DNA of 33,937 nt. It comes from a virus. The translations under genes were made by a program, and so were the position numbers. The stretch is taken from the IMG/VR virus record IMGVR_UViG_3300009163_002667, positions 1 through 33,937 of that record. The stretch is one strand, 5' to 3'. The notes beneath the pieces were generated by a model, which was given only the letters and a program-made list of their open reading frames with translations, had not been told where the DNA came from and made no database searches. Below are positions 7,153-15,556 of the stretch, piece by piece; positions within the stretch are counted from its first letter, which is position 1; the number at the start of each line of letters is the position of its first letter.

Positions 7153-8211
7153 ATGGCGAGCAACAACCTGACCTCGGGGCGTACCAACCCCATCATCAGC
7201 AATCTCCTGCTCACGTCGGCCGCGGCCAACGAGGGCAAGTACACGTTTAGCAAGCTCGGCTTCGCCGGGTTCAGCCTGCCGAACGCCAGCTACTTCAAGG
7301 GCCAGTTTGCGGCCATTCCCCTCGCGCAGCAGTTCGGCGACGCGCGGGTGGTCGGGACCGGGGCGCTCAAGCGCAACTCGGGCGGAACCTACGTCGACGT
7401 CACGCGCGAGCGTGCGTTCGACACGACCGACTATGAGTGCATCGAGCGCGCCCCCAAGGCGTTCATCGACCAGCTCGACATCGACCGCACTGGGGACGAC
7501 CGCATCGCCCTGCTAAACATGAAGATGTCGCGTGCGCTGCAGCTCACGTCGGCCATCTTCGATGACTTCGAGTACGACGTGTGCTCGACCGTGTTCAACA
7601 CGTCCAGCTTCAGCAACGCCACCGTGGTTGGGCTGACGGGCGGCGTTGGCACGGCCTGGAGCGCGGCCGGGTCGAGCCCAGCGAAGGACGGCGTGGCGGT
7701 GCAAAACCTCCTGCGCGCCCGCGGCGCTAAGGCCGACTATGCCGTCATCTCGTTCGACGTCCTGCAGACGCTCCGGTCCCACCCGGAGACGCTCGGCGTT
7801 TGGTACCGGACTAGCGGCGCGACCAACGCGGCGCCGGTCCTGGCGGCCGATGCCACGCTCGCCTTCTGGGCCGAGAAGTGGGGCCTGTCGAAGGGCGTGC
7901 ACGTCGTCGAGACGATGTACAACAGCGCCAATCCCGCGAGCACGGCGGTCCTGAGCGAGTTCGTCACGGGCAAGGTGGCATTCCACTGTGCAGACGGTCT
8001 GTCCAACGCCTACAGCATCGGCGGCGGCATCACGGCGAACGGACTCGTGTCGCTCGCCATCGTCCGCGAGTCCGAATACCGCGGCTATGAGGACCCGACG
8101 ACCGACCCGCACGGCCTGCAACTGGTGGGCAAACACTCCTATGCGCTCGTCACGCCCTACGCCTCCGCGGTCTACCGCCCGGCGTACATCCTGACCTCGG
8201 TGAACGGCTAA
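7153..8211 (+). CDS. major capsid protein
   Basis: A 352-residue protein with an excellent ribosome site (AAGGAGG at 7139-7145). It lies after the scaffold and decoration genes and before the connector genes, the standard place for the HK97-fold shell subunit. The early segment ANEGKYTFSKLGFAGFSLPNAS is compatible with the N-arm, and the middle has the long helix and strands expected of the fold (ERAPKAFIDQLDIDR, AVQNLLRARGAKADYAVISFDVLQTLRSHPE). The C-terminal half has GLVSLAIVRESEYRGYEDP and ends in a strand-rich segment. No membrane segment or cleavable delta domain is evident, which fits a separate scaffold. Confidence 0.85.
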   Translation: MASNNLTSGRTNPIISNLLLTSAAANEGKYTFSKLGFAGFSLPNASYFKGQFAAIPLAQQFGDARVVGTGALKRNSGGTYVDVTRERAFDTTDYECIERAPKAFIDQLDIDRTGDDRIALLNMKMSRALQLTSAIFDDFEYDVCSTVFNTSSFSNATVVGLTGGVGTAWSAAGSSPAKDGVAVQNLLRARGAKADYAVISFDVLQTLRSHPETLGVWYRTSGATNAAPVLAADATLAFWAEKWGLSKGVHVVETMYNSANPASTAVLSEFVTGKVAFHCADGLSNAYSIGGGITANGLVSLAIVRESEYRGYEDPTTDPHGLQLVGKHSYALVTPYASAVYRPAYILTSVNG

Positions 8212-8516
8212 TGCGCGCCGCCTACCGGCCGGAGAACGTGGCGGCCGAGCCAGCATCCTGCCATCCTGGTGGGAAGCAGGTCCCGATGCGCGCGGGCAAC
8301 GTGTACGACGTGCCGGACGAGTGGGCGGCGTACATCATCAGCTCGTTCCCCGGCGTCGATGGGGCGCCCTGCCTCGTCCCTTGCGACGACGCCGGGGCAG
8401 CCGCTGCGGACTTCCTCGCCGCCATCGGCGTGGCGACCCCGCACAACCCCGAAACCCTCGACGCCCCGGCCCATGCGCCGGTCAAGCGTGGCCGCAAGGC
8501 CAAGGCCGGGGCCTAA
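8211..8516 (+). CDS. small head protein, unknown function
   Basis: A 101-residue protein starting in the capsid stop (TAATG overlap at 8211). It contains KQVPMRAGNVYDVPDEWAAYIIS, a beta-hairpin-like segment typical of small proteins next to capsid genes, and ends in a basic tail (VKRGRKAKAGA). The N-terminal third has two cysteine-containing loops. It may be a minor head or connector component, but the sequence alone does not identify a family. Confidence 0.65.
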   Translation: MRAAYRPENVAAEPASCHPGGKQVPMRAGNVYDVPDEWAAYIISSFPGVDGAPCLVPCDDAGAAAADFLAAIGVATPHNPETLDAPAHAPVKRGRKAKAGA

Positions 8517-8517
8517 C

Positions 8518-9483
8518 ATGATGGCAGACCTGCACGCATGCGCGAGCGGGCCTGTCATCCCGTTTCTTGACGCCCTGACTCTTGAGCAGCCCGGCCCCGG
8601 AGCACCCCGCGTGCCTGAGGCCGTGCGCCGATGGATGGCAGAGCGCGACGCGATTGCACAGGATGCAGGCGCGGGCGTGGAAAACGCGCTCCAGCGACTC
8701 GCGGACGGCCTCGGAAGCTCTCTCCTCGACTGGGTCGAGCGCGGCGAGGGCGGCGACGTTCGCGGGCGTGTCTTGGCCATGAGCCTGGACGACGCGCTGA
8801 CCATTCTCGACGACGTGAGCGATGGCGAGTTGCCCATCCTCGCTGAAGCCCGCGAGCAGTGGGCGGGCGAGTTGCGCAAGCTGGCCGACATGGCGCTCAC
8901 GAACACCGCCGAGGCCGCGGGTCTGCCTCTCACCGGCCTCGACGTCGAAGGGTGGACCGCCGTTCAGCGCGGCGCACTCGAAAACGCCGCGTCAGCCTGG
9001 GACACGAACATCCGGCGCATCCTCGGCGACGCCCTGTTGCGCTCGTCGTCCGAGGCCATCTATGCGACTCCCGACGCCGTTCGGCAGCGCATCGTCGACA
9101 TGGTGACCGACCTCACGCCGCAGATGGTCACCGAGGCACGCACGGCAACGGCGGCGTATGACCGCATCATCTCGAACACCATCGCCGACGAAGTTGACCC
9201 CGAAGGCGACGTGTTTCTGTGGGTCTACTCGGGGCCGGTCGATGGCCTCCAACGCCCGTTCTGTTCCGGCGCGACCGGCCTTGCGTTCACTCGTGACCAG
9301 GTGGCGATGTTGCGGAACAAGACGCCCGGCATGCCCGTGGCCGACTTCGGCGGCGGCTACAACTGCCGGCACCAGTGGCTCCACATGCTGCCGGGGCAGG
9401 CTGACCGCGCGGGCTTCAAGCGCGCGACCGCCGTTGACATCGCGCTCATCAATGCGCCGTCGCTGAAGAAGGGGCGCAAATGA
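8518..9483 (+). CDS. minor head protein, Mu gpF-like C-terminal domain
   Basis: A 321-residue protein; ATG 8518 follows the previous stop after one base, with ATG 8521 as an alternative. The first two thirds are helical and acidic. The C-terminus carries the gpF/SPP1 gp7-type head morphogenesis signature: WVYSGPVDGLQRPFC, then GLAFTRDQV, and GGYNCRHQW near residues 275-285. These paired Cys and the CRHQW motif are characteristic. Family members sit inside the capsid near the portal and help DNA injection. The gene ends with an ATGA overlap into the next one. The unusually long helical N-terminus has no clear parallel in what I can recall of the family. Confidence 0.8.
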   Translation: MMADLHACASGPVIPFLDALTLEQPGPGAPRVPEAVRRWMAERDAIAQDAGAGVENALQRLADGLGSSLLDWVERGEGGDVRGRVLAMSLDDALTILDDVSDGELPILAEAREQWAGELRKLADMALTNTAEAAGLPLTGLDVEGWTAVQRGALENAASAWDTNIRRILGDALLRSSSEAIYATPDAVRQRIVDMVTDLTPQMVTEARTATAAYDRIISNTIADEVDPEGDVFLWVYSGPVDGLQRPFCSGATGLAFTRDQVAMLRNKTPGMPVADFGGGYNCRHQWLHMLPGQADRAGFKRATAVDIALINAPSLKKGRK

Positions 9484-10499
9484 CCGCTCGCCGATTCGCC
9501 GCCTCCAATGACTTCTCTTTCATCTGGTGTCCGCCGCACCCCAACGCCCGTGCGACCTCTGCGTCGCTGTCCATCTATTACGCGGCGGGCACGCAGGCCG
9601 TGTCCCTCACGCAGCGGGCGGCGGACGAAATCGCATCCATCAGCAGCGACCGCAAGTCCATCACGCTCGGCGTCACGGTCGTTGACTTCGCGATCCCCGG
9701 AATCCTTCCGGTGCCGGCGCTCATCAGCTATGGCCCGTCCTCGCAAGTCCCCGTGCGTGTTCTGCGCATGGTGTCGCAGGGGAACGAAACGTTCGTCGTC
9801 GAGTTGTCGGAGCCGCTGCCCCACACAATCGCAACGGGCGGCGTCGTGGCGTGGCAGGTCTGGTCGGTCACGCGCACGGCTCCGGCGACCATCCAAGGCC
9901 CGGTGCGGTGGGCAGTCTCGTGGGAGGGCGTCGTCGATGGCCTCACCGCGCCCGACCCCATCGTTGACGAGGGCCTGCTCTACATCGTCCGCGCCCCGTT
10001 CAGCACAGGCCTGACCTCTGCCCGCCTCGTCGCGTCGTCGCCGTGGCTTGCACAGCACATCCCGCCCGGTCAGTCCTCATGGGCGCCGCAGATTGAGATT
10101 GCGCATGACACACTGATTCAGCGCGTCGTCGCCATCCTGCCCGAAGGCCGCACGATTCAGGACGTGACCGGCGGGCAGTTCCGTAACGCGCACGCGATGG
10201 AGACGCGGTTGCTGGTCATGCGCGGGCTGCAGGAGGCCGGCGCCAATCGCCGCGACCAAATCGAGCAGCTCGAGCGCGACATCACGGCCGAGTTCGACCG
10301 GATTGGCAAAGCCGGCGTCGAGTGGGTCGACACGGACGGCGACGGCGTGGTCGACGCGGGCGAATCGAACGTCACCCCCGGTCGCCTGTCGATGCGGGCG
10401 TTCACCACGCGGTCGAGCATCATCGACGTGTCGGACTCGGACGCCGTGGCGCGCACTCCGACGCAGCGTTTCCGGACCGACGAGTGGGGGGAGCGGTGA
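9480..10499 (+). CDS. head/connector protein with an EF-hand-like calcium loop
   Basis: A 339-residue protein coupled to its neighbours by ATGA and GTGA overlaps. The first 190 residues are beta-rich. Residues about 240-275 form a charged helix (NRRDQIEQLERDITAEFDRIG). Directly after it, residues 284-295 read DTDGDGVVDAGE, which satisfies every position of the EF-hand/dockerin calcium loop (D at 1, 3, 5; G at 6; E at 12). Its place between the minor head protein and the tail-completion protein suggests a virion structural part, probably connector or internal head. I do not recognise the family. Confidence 0.75.
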   Translation: MTARRFAASNDFSFIWCPPHPNARATSASLSIYYAAGTQAVSLTQRAADEIASISSDRKSITLGVTVVDFAIPGILPVPALISYGPSSQVPVRVLRMVSQGNETFVVELSEPLPHTIATGGVVAWQVWSVTRTAPATIQGPVRWAVSWEGVVDGLTAPDPIVDEGLLYIVRAPFSTGLTSARLVASSPWLAQHIPPGQSSWAPQIEIAHDTLIQRVVAILPEGRTIQDVTGGQFRNAHAMETRLLVMRGLQEAGANRRDQIEQLERDITAEFDRIGKAGVEWVDTDGDGVVDAGESNVTPGRLSMRAFTTRSSIIDVSDSDAVARTPTQRFRTDEWGER

Positions 10500-11146
10500 G
10501 CCTCCGTGTCGTCCATACCGGCGAGCGCACGTCTGAATTCGTCTGGACGTCGGAACATATGCGCAGGTTCGCCGTGCTCATGCGTGACCATCTCGTCCGG
10601 CGCACGTTCGACCTCGGCATCGGCGTGGACGGGCGGCCGTTCGCGAAGTACAGCACGCGCCCGCTCAAGATTTACAGCCGCTCGCAGGCGTCGCGCGCCC
10701 TCGGCGGCGTCTCGACCCCTGGGCCAGGTGCAGGACTGCGCGGCGGCATCGAATTCGCGTGGGTCAAGGGGCCGAAGAAGCCGGGCGGCGGGTATGACTC
10801 CAGCCGCATCGGCGACACGGCCGGCAAGTTCTACGTCGGCGGTTACGCCGAATACAAAAACGCCAACCGCAAGGGCCTGACCAATTCGGCGGGCCGCGTC
10901 GGCACGGGCGTTGACTTGACGCTCTCCGGTCGCCTCTCGCGCTCCGTGCGCGTCATCTCGTCCACTCGCACGCAAGCCACCATCGGCATCACGGGCGAGG
11001 CTCAGGTATACGGCGCGCGGGTCGATGGTGACCGGCAGTTCATGGGGTTCTCGGAAGCCGACCACGCCGAGGGACAACTAATCCTTGCCGAGCTCATGAC
11101 CATGGCGCAGCGCAAGGCCGCAGGGGGCTCCCGTGGCTCTCTCTGA
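10496..11146 (+). CDS. tail completion/virion morphogenesis protein
   Basis: A 216-residue protein from GTG 10496, which overlaps the upstream stop (GTGA) and is preceded by a purine-rich GGGGGGAG. A basic N-terminal helix (MRRFAVLMRDHLVRRTFD) is followed by GRPFAKYSTRPLKIYSRS, Gly-rich loops and a closing segment RQFMGFSEADHAEGQLIL. That ending resembles the 'R.F.GFS..D' endings of Mu gpG/gpS-type virion morphogenesis proteins that join head to tail. A longer frame upstream of 10496 is a shadow of the previous gene. Family assignment is tentative. Confidence 0.68.
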   Translation: MSLRVVHTGERTSEFVWTSEHMRRFAVLMRDHLVRRTFDLGIGVDGRPFAKYSTRPLKIYSRSQASRALGGVSTPGPGAGLRGGIEFAWVKGPKKPGGGYDSSRIGDTAGKFYVGGYAEYKNANRKGLTNSAGRVGTGVDLTLSGRLSRSVRVISSTRTQATIGITGEAQVYGARVDGDRQFMGFSEADHAEGQLILAELMTMAQRKAAGGSRGSL

Positions 11147-11591
11147 CGTCCTGAACGGCGTCGCGGCCGTCATCGCCGCGCTGACTCCGACCGTTCAGGC
11201 CGGCGTGCCGTTCACCCGGCGCGCGGTCGAGACGCCCGTGGGCATCGACGAAATCGCGTTCATGGTGGCTCGCGCTTTCGAGGTCGTGCCCCTCGGAGCG
11301 GTCTACGAGGGGCCGATGATTCGGCTCCCGTCTGCCGCCTACGTGCGCCACGGGTGCGCCGTCCGCGTCTGCTACGCCCGTGCGGCATTTCGGTCCGAGA
11401 CAGAGCGCGCCGACGCCATGGCCCGCGACGGAGCGGCCATCCTCGGCGCCCTGCGGACGGCGACCAATTGGTCGACGTTCGCGCACTACATCACGCCCGA
11501 GCAGCCGGAGAGAGCCGAAGCCATCGGCAACGGCGGCGAGTCCATCGGGTCGATTCTTCAGGTTCAATTTCTCGCGGAATGGGAGGTCTGA
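11133..11591 (+). CDS. tail terminator-like protein
   Basis: A 152-residue protein from GTG 11133, overlapping the previous gene by 14 bases. Its order is a helix (SDVLNGVAAVIAAL), then strands with an RCY/RHGCAVRVCYA-type centre, a helix with ADAMARDGAAILGAL, and a last strand SILQVQFLAEWEV. This alpha/beta layout, length and position just before the tail tube gene match tail-terminator proteins, which cap the tube and fix its length. There is no diagnostic motif, so the role is inferred from layout. Confidence 0.62.
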   Translation: MALSDVLNGVAAVIAALTPTVQAGVPFTRRAVETPVGIDEIAFMVARAFEVVPLGAVYEGPMIRLPSAAYVRHGCAVRVCYARAAFRSETERADAMARDGAAILGALRTATNWSTFAHYITPEQPERAEAIGNGGESIGSILQVQFLAEWEV

Positions 11592-11592
11592 C

Positions 11593-12930
11593 ATGGCCGG
11601 AATCAACGACGGCGCAACGTGCATGGTCGCGGCCGAAGCCGCCTTCGGCTCCATCCTCTCGACCGACGCGCGGGCGCTCGACGACACGACGATTGCGGGC
11701 CTTACCGCTCGCAGCGTGAAAATCACCATCGACAGCTTCGCCAACGCCGCGGGTGCGCTGCGACAAGTGGCCTACGACCGCTCCGACGTGACGCTCTCGG
11801 GCGGCATGTCGCAGGCCCGGGTCGAGGCGGCCGTGAACGGGTCCGGCCCCGTCAAGCGCCTCGTGGGCACCGTGCCATTGGAGGGCGAGTTGCGCGGTTT
11901 CGGCGCACTCTCGCCGAGCGCCACTGCGTTCGGCCTGCTCATGGCCTCCGGGTGCGCGGCGACCATCCGCACCCCGGGGACGAGTTGCACGGGCACGTAC
12001 ATCAGCGCCAACACGTTCTCGACGCCGAGCCCGGGCAACGATGCCACGATTGCGGCCGGCGACATCATCGCCGTGACGCAGACGGACGGCACATATCGGT
12101 TCTGCAAGGTCACCAGCCGCGTCGACGCGGGCGCCACGAACACCATCACCACGCTCGAACCCCACGGAATCGCCGCGGCCGGCACCGCAACCGTTCGTCA
12201 GTGCCACATGTATTACCCGGCCCGCGGTGGGTCAGTCGGCTCGTCGGTTGTGGCTCAGTTCGCGCTCGCCGACGCCGCACAGACGCTTATCGGCGTCGGC
12301 GGCCGGCTCAAGTCGATGGAAATCATGCGCACCGGCGCGGCCTCGCTCGCATGGCGTGCCGAGGTCGAATTCCCTGACGGCGAATACCGCGCGGCGGTTG
12401 TCAAGGCCGTGTCGGAACCCTATCCCATGGGCGCCGCGTCCGGCGCCACGACCCCGCTCGTCACCCTCGTCGCTCCCATGCTCGTGACCGAAGACCACGC
12501 GGGCGACGCGGCCCCGTGGTCGGGCACGGCGGATGCCCTGCCGGCGCGTACGTGGTCGGCCAAGATTGTGAACGACCTGCAACCTGTTGCAGACCAGGCC
12601 ACGCGGTCGGGGCGTTCCGAGACGGCCATCACGGCAACGAACCTTGAAGGTTCGTTCACGCAGACGGCGCCCACGTCCGGCGCGGACTGGCGCGAAGTCC
12701 TGCGCCTCGGCGAGAAGCGGTCGGTGGGCTTCACCGCCGCCGGCGCCAATGCGGCCGGCAACGGATGTTGCGTGTGGGTGGGCGCGGCCGAGGTCGCAGC
12801 CGACCCCGGCGTCTCATTCGCGCCGACCGACAAGACGCAGGAAGTGAGCTTCCGCGCAGGCGACTACACCGGCGACAGCGGAAGCTCCGGCGCCTGCAAT
12901 CTGGAATTCGTCCTCGCGTTCACGGCCTGA
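11593..12930 (+). CDS. major tail tube protein
   Basis: A 445-residue protein with ribosome site GGGAGG at 11581-11586 and ATG 11593. It is dominated by short beta strands and Gly/Ser/Thr turns, with a repeating order of strands interrupted by small loops. It stands directly before the chaperone and tape-measure genes, where the tail tube is normally encoded. The length is larger than the usual 150-250 residues and could reflect an added domain, perhaps the C-terminal Gly/Ala-rich third (AANAAGNGCCVWVGAAEV). The frame can be opened far upstream, but that part overlaps the terminator gene. Confidence 0.72.
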   Translation: MAGINDGATCMVAAEAAFGSILSTDARALDDTTIAGLTARSVKITIDSFANAAGALRQVAYDRSDVTLSGGMSQARVEAAVNGSGPVKRLVGTVPLEGELRGFGALSPSATAFGLLMASGCAATIRTPGTSCTGTYISANTFSTPSPGNDATIAAGDIIAVTQTDGTYRFCKVTSRVDAGATNTITTLEPHGIAAAGTATVRQCHMYYPARGGSVGSSVVAQFALADAAQTLIGVGGRLKSMEIMRTGAASLAWRAEVEFPDGEYRAAVVKAVSEPYPMGAASGATTPLVTLVAPMLVTEDHAGDAAPWSGTADALPARTWSAKIVNDLQPVADQATRSGRSETAITATNLEGSFTQTAPTSGADWREVLRLGEKRSVGFTAAGANAAGNGCCVWVGAAEVAADPGVSFAPTDKTQEVSFRAGDYTGDSGSSGACNLEFVLAFTA

Positions 12931-12943
12931 AAGGCGGCGGATC

Positions 12944-13477
12944 ATGGCATTTAAGCGCGCGCACCGGACCGGGCAAATCACGGTCCTACCCCTGCTCTCC
13001 GATCCCGAGTACCGCGAGCGTCGAGCGGCTCGCGTCGTCAGTGGCACCCCGGCCGAGGACATCGAAGCCGAGGAGGACCGATTCCGGTCCACGCTCGACC
13101 CCGCCTGCCTCATGACCGACCTCTCCGGCGTCTGCCGCGTCACGCTGCGGGCGCTCTCGGGCGAGGCGTTCGCGCAGGCCGAGGAAGCTGCGGCATTGGC
13201 CTCGGCGTCGCTCGCAGACCACAAGGCGCGCGCCGTTCGATATTCGGGGGCCTACATCATGGGCGTCCTCGAGCGCGCCATCGTGGACAGCGGTATTGAG
13301 GGCATCCCCGCGGTGACCACGGGCAGCTTCCCGCTCGACACCCTGCACGGACCTGGCGGCATCGGCGCGCACTGGCCGGCGTACTCCGCGGAGGTCTTCG
13401 GCCTCGCGCACGCGTGGTCCCACATGGGGGAATTGGTCGGCTCGTCCTGCGCGCCCTTGTCCGCCGGGCCGACCTAA
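12944..13477 (+). CDS. tail assembly chaperone, short (zero-frame) product
   Basis: A 177-residue protein. ATG 12944 is preceded by AAAGGCGGCGG. It begins with a basic segment (KRAHRTGQITVLP), has an acidic stretch (AEDIEAEEDRF) and then helical regions such as GEAFAQAEEAAALASASLADHKARA and YIMGVLERAIVDSGIEGIP. Its place between the tail tube and the tape measure is that of lambda gpG-type chaperones. It is followed, in the -1 frame, by a second open frame with no convincing start, so most ribosomes would make this short form and a minority a longer fusion. Confidence 0.75.
   Translation: MAFKRAHRTGQITVLPLLSDPEYRERRAARVVSGTPAEDIEAEEDRFRSTLDPACLMTDLSGVCRVTLRALSGEAFAQAEEAAALASASLADHKARAVRYSGAYIMGVLERAIVDSGIEGIPAVTTGSFPLDTLHGPGGIGAHWPAYSAEVFGLAHAWSHMGELVGSSCAPLSAGPT
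13426..13474 (+). promoter_or_regulatory. predicted -1 programmed frameshift signal
   Basis: GGGGGAA at 13426-13432 lies on zero-frame codons ATG-GGG-GAA. After it come GGTCGGC at 13435-13441 and GCCGACC at 13468-13474, a perfect 7-bp stem that encloses a 26-base loop. The zero-frame stop TAA follows at once (13475-13477). A ribosome carrying tRNA-Gly on GGG (13427-13429) can slip back one base with perfect pairing. This is not a canonical X XXY YYZ heptamer, because the second codon would re-pair with a mismatch. The slip is therefore most likely in the P site. Confidence 0.62.
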
Positions 13478-13830
13478 TCCATGCGGGCGCTTCTCCCGGC
13501 ATCGACTGCGACGGCACGTGCGACGGCTCGCCGGAAGCCCACGCGGGCGACTGCGTGCCGCACCCTGAGACTCGGGAGCCATCCATCTACGGCTGGACGT
13601 GCGGCGAGCTCGTGCCGCTTTGCATCGAATGGGCCGCCCGGTCGGAATGGGTCGTGGCTGTGATGCGCGCGGTGGCATGGGTGAACGCCGGGCAGACGGT
13701 CGGCGCGCTTGACGCGCTGCCTTCATCGCTCGCCGATGCAGTGCTCACGGTCAAGGCCGAGTGGCAGGCGGTCGAGGCGGACCACATGGCCGATTCACGG
13801 CGAAAGGCGGCGGCCTATGGCAATCGGTAG
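13429..13830 (+). CDS. tail assembly chaperone, -1 frame extension (GT-like)
   Basis: This is the -1 frame portion read after the slip at 13426-13432. The fusion would have 162 zero-frame residues plus 133 from this frame, about 295 in all. The frame is open through the overlap and ends at TGA... TAG-side stop 13828-13830, 14 bases into the tape measure gene. It has a cysteine-rich segment (CDGTCDGSPEAHAGDC) and WTCGELVPLCIEW, then helices ending in a basic tail. The only start codon candidates (a GTG at 13414) have no ribosome site. The lambda gpG/gpGT and other long-tail phages use this exact strategy at this gene position to make a tape-measure chaperone. Confidence 0.68.
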   Translation, partial: GIGRLVLRALVRRADLIHAGASPGIDCDGTCDGSPEAHAGDCVPHPETREPSIYGWTCGELVPLCIEWAARSEWVVAVMRAVAWVNAGQTVGALDALPSSLADAVLTVKAEWQAVEADHMADSRRKAAAYGNR

Positions 13831-15556
13831 GACCGAATTTGAGTTCTCCGTCTCGGGCGCGGACGAGACTGCCGCCGCGCACCGCGACGTTGCAGCGGCC
13901 GAACGCGCGCAGGCGAAAGCCGCGGACGAAGCGGCCCGCGCTGCGGCTCGACTCGACGAGGGCATGATTCGGGAGAAGCTCGCGCTGCAGGACGCCGAGC
14001 AAGCCATCGTGAAGAAGGTCCGCGCCGAGCAGGCTGCAAAGAAGGAACTCGACGGGCTTCTCAACCCGACCAAGGAACTGGCCAAGGAGACAAGCGCGCT
14101 CGGCAAGGCCGGCTCTCTCGCGTCGTCGGGCCTGACGCTTCTACGCAAGGCGGCCGAGATCATCCCGGGCATGGAACTCGGCACCATCATCGCGGGCGCC
14201 GCAGCGGGCCTATACGGCCTCTACCAGCTCTTCAAGGACACGACGAAGCAGACCGGCATGATGACCGACGCGATGACAGCCTACGGGCAGGAAGTCGCCA
14301 AGGTTGCCGTCGAGTCCGCGAAGAAGTTCGACGAGCTGCGCGTCTCGCAGGCCCGCGCCGGCCTCGCCATGGTCGGCGGCTCGCTCGGCGTGAAGGGCGA
14401 GCAGCTTCCGTTCGACCAAGCGATGGGCGCGCAGAAGCTCCAGCAGGACATTGAGACTGCTCGCGAGACGCAGCGTAAGTCACTGGAGGGCGTCGCCGAG
14501 CTTGAGCGCCGAAACGCCGCGCTCGTCATCGACCGGGCGAGCGCCGGCAAGCTGCTCCCGACTGATCCGCTCGCCATCGATTTGAGGCGGCGGCAAATCG
14601 AAATCAACGAGCAGCGACGCGGCTTCCGTGCGGCATACGACGCGGCGGCATCGGAACTGCGCAGCCTCTCGGCGCCTTACGAGTCGGCTGGTCGACGTGG
14701 CGGACGCAGCGGCAAGGCCGTTGACGGTTCCCTCGGCGCCACGGTCGGGCGCATCGCCGCCGAGCAGTCTCCGCGCCGTGCGATGGAGTCGGGCGCGCTG
14801 GCAGGCATCGGCGGCATGCAGGGCGAGAGCTACGACGCTTCGGCCGAGGCGGCGCGGGCCAAGGCTCAGGAGATGGCCGACTTCCAACTCGTTCAAGACC
14901 AGCGCAACGCCATGATGATTGCGCACATGCAGGGCGTGCAGACCGAAGCGGCGACCACGGCGAACGCCATGGACATGCTCGCGGGCTCGTTCGATGGGGC
15001 GTTCGGTCGCATGGTCTCGAGCGCCACCGACGCGGGCGGCATACTGAAGCAGGCGCTCTCCGTCATCGCGGGCGCAGTCGGCAGCATGATGACGAACATC
15101 ATCATCTCAGGCAACGCCGGGTCGAAGGGCGTCGCCAAGGCCGCAGGGAATGCGCTGGCGGGTCTGTCCGCGCAGGCGTTCGGTTACGGCGTGCTCTTGG
15201 AGGGGCTGGCCCTTGCTGCGGCACTCGTGCCCGGCCTCGGCTTCTCTGCCCCGTCCATTGCTGCGGCCGGCGGCGTCATGTTCGGCGTCGGCGCGGCCCT
15301 CGGCGTGACCGCGCGTGCCCTCGGCGCAGACAAACTCGGGGCGAAGTCGAGCGGCGCCGGCGCATCTGCAGGCGGTGGCGGCGGCGGAAGCTCTGCCGCG
15401 GTGGGCACGGGCGGCGGTGGCGGCCGAGGCGAGGCCCCGGTATACGTCTCCGTCCAGATTGGCGAGGAACCCGTGGCCGCCATCATGCGACGCAGTAACG
15501 AGCGCGAAGCCCGCCGCGGCGGGATGAATGGACACTTTGCCATGGGGGCAGCATGA
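13817..15556 (+). CDS. tape measure protein
   Basis: A 579-residue protein. The frame opens upstream, but ATG 13817 (MAIGRTEFEFSVSG) has a purine-rich ribosome site and overlaps the chaperone frame by 14 bases. It has a long charged coiled coil in residues about 15-95, a hydrophobic helix near 118-139 (ELGTIIAGAAAGLYGLY), further coiled coil, and a hydrophobic Gly/Ala-rich C-terminal third with GGGGGGSS-type linkers. These are typical of tape measures, which set tail length and form the channel for DNA. At about 0.15 nm per residue it implies a tail tube near 85-90 nm. No peptidase or muramidase motif is visible. Confidence 0.82.
   Translation: MAIGRTEFEFSVSGADETAAAHRDVAAAERAQAKAADEAARAAARLDEGMIREKLALQDAEQAIVKKVRAEQAAKKELDGLLNPTKELAKETSALGKAGSLASSGLTLLRKAAEIIPGMELGTIIAGAAAGLYGLYQLFKDTTKQTGMMTDAMTAYGQEVAKVAVESAKKFDELRVSQARAGLAMVGGSLGVKGEQLPFDQAMGAQKLQQDIETARETQRKSLEGVAELERRNAALVIDRASAGKLLPTDPLAIDLRRRQIEINEQRRGFRAAYDAAASELRSLSAPYESAGRRGGRSGKAVDGSLGATVGRIAAEQSPRRAMESGALAGIGGMQGESYDASAEAARAKAQEMADFQLVQDQRNAMMIAHMQGVQTEAATTANAMDMLAGSFDGAFGRMVSSATDAGGILKQALSVIAGAVGSMMTNIIISGNAGSKGVAKAAGNALAGLSAQAFGYGVLLEGLALAAALVPGLGFSAPSIAAAGGVMFGVGAALGVTARALGADKLGAKSSGAGASAGGGGGGSSAAVGTGGGGGRGEAPVYVSVQIGEEPVAAIMRRSNEREARRGGMNGHFAMGAA

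Noticed and set aside
13481-13663. A separate start (ATG 13481) for a protein after the chaperone
   Set aside because: The frame is Arg/Ala/Thr low-complexity, and it is not the frame that reaches the tape measure. The -1 extension is the better reading.
12986-13726. A 246-residue minus-strand frame opposite the tail chaperone
   Set aside because: Low-complexity Arg/Pro-rich antisense frame, no promoter or motif.
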